A DNA stretch of 64,000 nt from Ornithinimicrobium avium (GTDB taxonomy: Bacteria; Actinomycetota; Actinomycetes; Actinomycetales; Dermatophilaceae), in the NCBI RefSeq assembly GCF_003351765.1, contig NZ_CP031229.1:1488001-1552000 (forward strand). The letters are read 5' to 3'. The notes beneath the pieces are model-generated. The model was given only the letters and a program-made list of their open reading frames with translations, searched no databases and was not told where the DNA came from. Numbering within the stretch: position 1 is the first letter of the stretch; the number at the start of each line of letters is the position of its first letter. Below are positions 60,248 through 64,000 of this stretch, piece by piece. Position numbers and translations under genes: made by a program.

Positions 60248-61618
60248 ATGAGCAGCTCCGTCGAGGACCGGTGGCGCCCCACCCCCGCGCTGGTGCGGGC
60301 GGTGGCGCTCGTCGTGCTCACCGTGCCCGTCGCGCTGCTGTGGCGCCGCCCCGACCTGCTGGTGCTGGCGACGCCGTGCGCGGTCGTGCTGGCCTGGAGC
60401 GTGGTGACGCGGCCGCGGAAGGTGCCCGAGCGGCGCTTCGCGCTGTCCCACGCCCAGGTCCGCGAGGGAGAGCAGGTCCTGGCGCTGGTCGACGTGGAGC
60501 CGGTCGTGGGGACCGACCTGGTCGCCACCGCCCTGTCGCCGGCGCCCTTCGTCGAGGGGGTGGCCGTCGAGCGCCACGCCCGGGTGGAGGACGCCGACGG
60601 GCTGCCGGTCCTGCACGCCAGCGCCGTCGAGGACGCGCACGGACCGCTCGTCGATGGGCTGCGCCGGCTGGTCGTCGGCGTGCGGGTGACGCGCTGGGGC
60701 GTGCGGCGGATCGGCCCGGTCCAGGTGGCCGCGGTGAGCGCGTGGGGTTCCTACCGGTGGGGGCCGGTGCGGCAGGAGGCGCTGGGGCTGCGCGTGCTGC
60801 CCGAGCCCACCGCCTTCGACTCCTCCGCACCGGCGCCGCGACCGCGCGGGCTGGTCGGGGCGCACCGCTCGGCGCGCCCGGGCGAGGGGACCGAGTTCGC
60901 GACGCTGCGGCCCTTCCAGGTCGGTGACCGGCTGCGGCGCATCCACTGGCCGCGGTCGACGAGGGGCGGCGGTGAGCTCTACGTGACCTCCAGCTATGCC
61001 GACCAGGACACCCACGTCGCGCTGCTCGTCGACGCGCACTACGACCTGGGCCGCTCCGGTGGCGTCGGGGGCCGGGCGAGCTCGTTGGACCGCTCGGTGC
61101 GGGCCGCCGGCGCCGTGGCCGAGCACTTCCTGCAGCAGGGCGACCGGGTGAGCCTGCGGGTGCTCTCCGCGCGCACTCCCCTGACCGTGCCGGCCGGCAC
61201 CGGCAGGCGGCACGGGGTGCGCATCCTCGACACCCTCTGCCGGGTGGTGCCCGGCGTCGTGGAGCAGGTCGACCCGCGCCGCGTCCACCTCGGTGTGGAC
61301 GCCGGCTCGCTGGTCGTGATGATCTCGGCGCTGGTCTCCCCCGACGCGATCATGCAGGCCGCGATGCTGGCCAGTCGCGGGTTGTCCGTCGTGGTCGTCG
61401 ACGCCTTGGTCGACCCCGAGGAGGGCACCGTGGTCGAGACCGCCGAGCGCGACGCCCTGGCCCGGGCGGCCTGGCGGATCCGCATGCTCGAGCGCGACCG
61501 GGAGATCCGTGCCGTCCAGGCGCAGGGGGTGCCGGTCGTGCCCTGGCTGGGCCCGGGCAGCCTGGACGTCGTGCTGCTGCAGCTCGGGCGGCGCGGTCGG
61601 GTCGGGAGGCTGTCGTGA
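60248..61618 (+). CDS. DUF58 (VWA-like) membrane-linked protein
   Basis: This 456-residue protein has N-terminal hydrophobic segments (about 17-33 and 35-50). The DUF58 signature RPGEGTEFATLRPFQVGDRLRRIHWPRSTR lies near residue 225, followed by a von Willebrand-like fold starting ALLVDAHYDLG. It is the usual partner of MoxR ATPases. It overlaps the next gene by GTGA. Confidence 0.92.
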   Translation: MSSSVEDRWRPTPALVRAVALVVLTVPVALLWRRPDLLVLATPCAVVLAWSVVTRPRKVPERRFALSHAQVREGEQVLALVDVEPVVGTDLVATALSPAPFVEGVAVERHARVEDADGLPVLHASAVEDAHGPLVDGLRRLVVGVRVTRWGVRRIGPVQVAAVSAWGSYRWGPVRQEALGLRVLPEPTAFDSSAPAPRPRGLVGAHRSARPGEGTEFATLRPFQVGDRLRRIHWPRSTRGGGELYVTSSYADQDTHVALLVDAHYDLGRSGGVGGRASSLDRSVRAAGAVAEHFLQQGDRVSLRVLSARTPLTVPAGTGRRHGVRILDTLCRVVPGVVEQVDPRRVHLGVDAGSLVVMISALVSPDAIMQAAMLASRGLSVVVVDALVDPEEGTVVETAERDALARAAWRIRMLERDREIRAVQAQGVPVVPWLGPGSLDVVLLQLGRRGRVGRLS

Positions 61619-62145
61619 CCGACCTGTGGACCGACCTGCGCTCGGCCAGCCGCGCCCAGCTCACCGTCCGGGGGGCCGGCCTCATCGGGGCCCTCCTCTT
61701 CACCGGGTCGTTCGTGCTCGCCGGCGGCGGCGGGCCGGTGTCGTGGGCCGGCCTGGTGCTGCTCTCGCTGCTCGTGGTCGTGCAGCCGCACACGATCGCC
61801 CCCGCGCTCTTCGTGGTCTTCGCGGCCGCCTCGTGGTGGGTCGGGGTGGACGGCCCCTGGCACTGGGCGCTGCTGCCCGCCGCGCTCGGCCTGCTCCTCG
61901 TGCACGTCGGCACGGCTCTCGCCGCGTCGGTGCCCGCCCAGGCGCCGCTGCCCGCCTCGGTGCTGCGGCGCTGGTCGCTGAGGACCGGTCTGGTGGCGGC
62001 TGTGACGACGGGGGTATGGGGTGCGGCCGGCGTCCTCGTCGCGCTCGCCACCGGGGCGGGCGGGGCGGTCCCGGGGATCGTCGGCCTGGCGCTGGCGGCG
62101 GGGTGCCTGGTGGCCTGTCTGCGGAACGTGGGGTCGTCGCGCTAG
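61615..62145 (+). CDS. Membrane protein, last gene of the MoxR cluster
   Basis: This 176-residue protein has about five helices and no recognised family. It is translationally coupled to the DUF58 gene. Its stop codon TAG shares a CTAG with the stop of the convergent gene. GC is still high here, marking the edge of the core region. Confidence 0.75.
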   Translation: MTDLWTDLRSASRAQLTVRGAGLIGALLFTGSFVLAGGGGPVSWAGLVLLSLLVVVQPHTIAPALFVVFAAASWWVGVDGPWHWALLPAALGLLLVHVGTALAASVPAQAPLPASVLRRWSLRTGLVAAVTTGVWGAAGVLVALATGAGGAVPGIVGLALAAGCLVACLRNVGSSR

Positions 62146-62882
62146 AACGGATGTTCCGGCTGAGCGGCCGATCTGGAGTCGCCTTCGCCACACACCTGAG
62201 GAGGGGGGCCCTCGGCTGGCCGTACGTTGCGCCACCTTGCCGGGTTCCCACGCACCGCCCATGTCCGGATCGCAGTCGTGGCGAGCAAGACCGAAACGGT
62301 GGCTCGAGCGATGGACCAGTTGGCGGGGTCGTCCTGTAGCGGAACCCACGGTCGAAAGTCTTCTAGACCCTGGACGACGAACATGGCCAAGCCCAAGCCC
62401 CACGCCGTCAGCACGCCGACGATCGATCCCAAGAATCGGATGGCTAGCATCGAGACGCATCCGAGCGTCACCGCGTTCAACAGAACCATTGTGGTGGCGA
62501 CGTCCGTATAGAGTCCCCGGAATTCCAGAATGAAGCCAAACTGTTCGTGGCGCGCGAGGCCGTTCCCATCCTGGATCCGCAGGACCAGGAACGACGCCAG
62601 CAGTCCAGCTGGCACCGCCACGACCGCCGCAGCGCCACCGACGGCGTCGTGAGGCCACGTCCTCCGGCCGCCCTCGAAGTCGATCAGTCGTGGTTCGACG
62701 GCGAGAAGGGAGAAGGGGGTCAGCAACAGCGCCGTCCACTCCCACCCGAGGACCGCTCTCCCCTCTATTCCTGCCACCGCGAGCCTTGTCTGGACGAACC
62801 ATGAGGCCAAAGAGAGCAGGAAGGTTGCCGCAACGACACCAGGAAGGACAAGGAGATAGCGGCCACGGCCCCACTCAGCCAC
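62142..62882 (-). CDS. Unknown membrane protein, lower-GC region
   Basis: This 246-residue protein has about five or six hydrophobic segments (for example LLVLPGVVAATFLLSLASWFV and AVGGAAAVVAVPAGLLASFLVL). It ends in a polar tail. It overlaps the upstream gene by 8 bp and probably works with it. Base composition is clearly below that of the MoxR cluster. No family is recognised; a transporter-permease role is possible. Confidence 0.65.
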   Translation of the reverse strand: MAEWGRGRYLLVLPGVVAATFLLSLASWFVQTRLAVAGIEGRAVLGWEWTALLLTPFSLLAVEPRLIDFEGGRRTWPHDAVGGAAAVVAVPAGLLASFLVLRIQDGNGLARHEQFGFILEFRGLYTDVATTMVLLNAVTLGCVSMLAIRFLGSIVGVLTAWGLGLAMFVVQGLEDFRPWVPLQDDPANWSIARATVSVLLATTAIRTWAVRGNPARWRNVRPAEGPPPQVCGEGDSRSAAQPEHPF

Positions 62883-63993
62883 GATTCCGGCTTTCCGGTT
62901 CTTCAGCTTGGCACTGGGTCAGTGCGGGGAGCTCGCGAGCGAACCACTCCTCGAAAGCAGGGTCGTCCAGGGCACCCACGCCCGCCTCGTCGGCAGCCGA
63001 GGGCGCCGGCAAACCGGCGCGGGACATCAACCTTGCGAGGACCGCATCCGCGACGGCGGACGGCTCCCCATACCCGGGAAGGGGAGCCCCCGTGACTGCA
63101 TCGACGTGCTGGGTGCAGGCCAGGACACCGGACAACTCCACGGCGACGGGATACGTGCTCTGGAAGGCGGTGTTCTCTCGTGATCCCACAGCATAGCCGC
63201 TCACGACCATGATGCCTTGCCTGGACTCCCCGTTCTTCTCAGCCAAGGCGTTCAACGCCGAGCCTTCCACCGAACGTGGCCGAACGTCAGGCGGGAGTAT
63301 CGAGACGAGCTCAGCGACCGATGGTGACCACACCATCACCTCACCTCGGTGCTCGACAAGATCGCAGTAGTTGGTCTCGGCGATGCTGTGGCACCAGCGA
63401 GTGGGCGAAGGGTCGTCCCAGTAAAGCGGGACCGTTAGCAGACTCCCGGCGCCGGTGATCATGGCTGCGGCCCCTGTCAGCGCGTTGCGCAGAACGCGAC
63501 CACGCCTGGGAAGCAGTTGCGCCGCGACTCCTGACGTGCCAGCGATCAGCACTGCGGCATACAGCCCGACTCGCATGATCTCCGTGCTCAGAACGAGCTC
63601 CTGGCCGGCATTGGGGGAGCCTGTTCCCCAAAATGGCGCCCAAGGCGGGATCTTGCCGCCGATCTGAGCGGGCGCCAGGTAGCACGCGACAAGGAGGGGC
63701 GCCGCGAGCATCCCGGCACGACCCACCATCAGGCCCGCGAGAGTGCCGGCCAATGGCCACAGCAGGAACGACAGCAGGGCGGCGACGAGTCCCATGAGGT
63801 CGGTCGCTCGCAGCGGGACGAGTCTCGACCCGGCCACTGCCTGAAAAATACCGGGTGACAGCGCCAGGATGTGACCGAAGGCTGCACCGCCACAGATTGG
63901 TGCGACAAGTCTTGCCACGCCAGCCCAGGCGTTCCCAGCCCTCCCTGGCACCACCGAGTTCGGCGACCATCCCGAAGACACTCCGGCTGCCAC
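62875..63993 (-). CDS. Unknown membrane protein with an outer domain, lower-GC region
   Basis: This 372-residue frame has about five helices in the first 190 residues and a long non-membrane C-terminal part. That part has CHSIAETNYCDLVEHRGEVMVW and LSGVLACTQHVDAV, a Cys-containing extracytoplasmic domain. The start shown (GTG at 63993) is only 7 bp from the window end, so the true start may lie beyond it. ABC-transporter-linked membrane proteins are one possibility. Confidence 0.6.
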   Translation of the reverse strand: MAAGVSSGWSPNSVVPGRAGNAWAGVARLVAPICGGAAFGHILALSPGIFQAVAGSRLVPLRATDLMGLVAALLSFLLWPLAGTLAGLMVGRAGMLAAPLLVACYLAPAQIGGKIPPWAPFWGTGSPNAGQELVLSTEIMRVGLYAAVLIAGTSGVAAQLLPRRGRVLRNALTGAAAMITGAGSLLTVPLYWDDPSPTRWCHSIAETNYCDLVEHRGEVMVWSPSVAELVSILPPDVRPRSVEGSALNALAEKNGESRQGIMVVSGYAVGSRENTAFQSTYPVAVELSGVLACTQHVDAVTGAPLPGYGEPSAVADAVLARLMSRAGLPAPSAADEAGVGALDDPAFEEWFARELPALTQCQAEEPESRNRG

Positions 63994-64000
63994 GATCGCC

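Overview
The window is GC-rich (above 70% by eye), gene-dense DNA with GTG/ATG starts, 4-bp ATGA/GTGA overlaps inside operons, a translational-type ileS T-box leader and AccE, PaaABCDE, MreBCD and DUF4233 homologues. This points to a high-GC actinobacterium. Gene content and an enriched GTATGC/GCATAC word suggest Intrasporangiaceae/Ornithinimicrobiaceae (Micrococcales), which is an inference. No rRNA, tRNA, CRISPR array, prophage or insertion sequence was recognised.

Layout. 0-10.4 kb: purK (cut by the window edge) diverging from a GtrA-like gene; a two-component pair; enoyl-CoA hydratase and biotin ligase facing an acyl-CoA carboxylase beta/epsilon pair; MOSC protein, DUF885 peptidase, GNAT and Maf. 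10.5-14 kb: a membrane protein with a multicopper oxidase, then a DadA-like oxidase. 14-18 kb: the phenylacetyl-CoA epoxidase operon paaABCDE. 18-20.8 kb: His-rich GNAT, AzlCD and an acyltransferase-like membrane protein. 21-24 kb: rpsO-pnp. 24-31 kb: PIG-L deacetylase, Nei glycosylase, PepSY lipoprotein, ppc, and a persulfide dioxygenase-rhodanese fusion. 31-35.3 kb: mreB-mreC-mreD-mrdA without rodA. 36.5-42.5 kb: the most unusual locus, an operon encoding an intracellular subtilase with five GYWESH repeats, an ECF-type sigma factor, a 159-aa protein of unknown function and a TPR-CHAT protease. 42.6-51.1 kb: the ileS-folC-DUF4233-uppP-ndk neighbourhood, interrupted by a plus-strand DUF3105-DUF305 pair. 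51.2-52.5 kb: a lower-GC island with an orphan secreted protein. 52.5-62.1 kb: FAD oxidase, YkvI-type transporter, type-2 valS, and a DUF4129/MoxR/DUF58 cluster. 62.1-64 kb: two membrane proteins of unlike composition.

Two themes recur. First, many genes start 6-8 nt after a TANNNT (or xANNNT) -10 hexamer, which is the signature of leaderless transcripts; in two cases the TAG of the -10 is also the stop codon of the preceding gene. Second, the CHAT/sigma/subtilase locus resembles in logic the type III-E CRISPR circuit, in which a TPR-CHAT protease cleaves an inhibitor to free a sigma factor, but it has no CRISPR genes. It is the best candidate here for an undescribed protease-controlled stress or immune switch.
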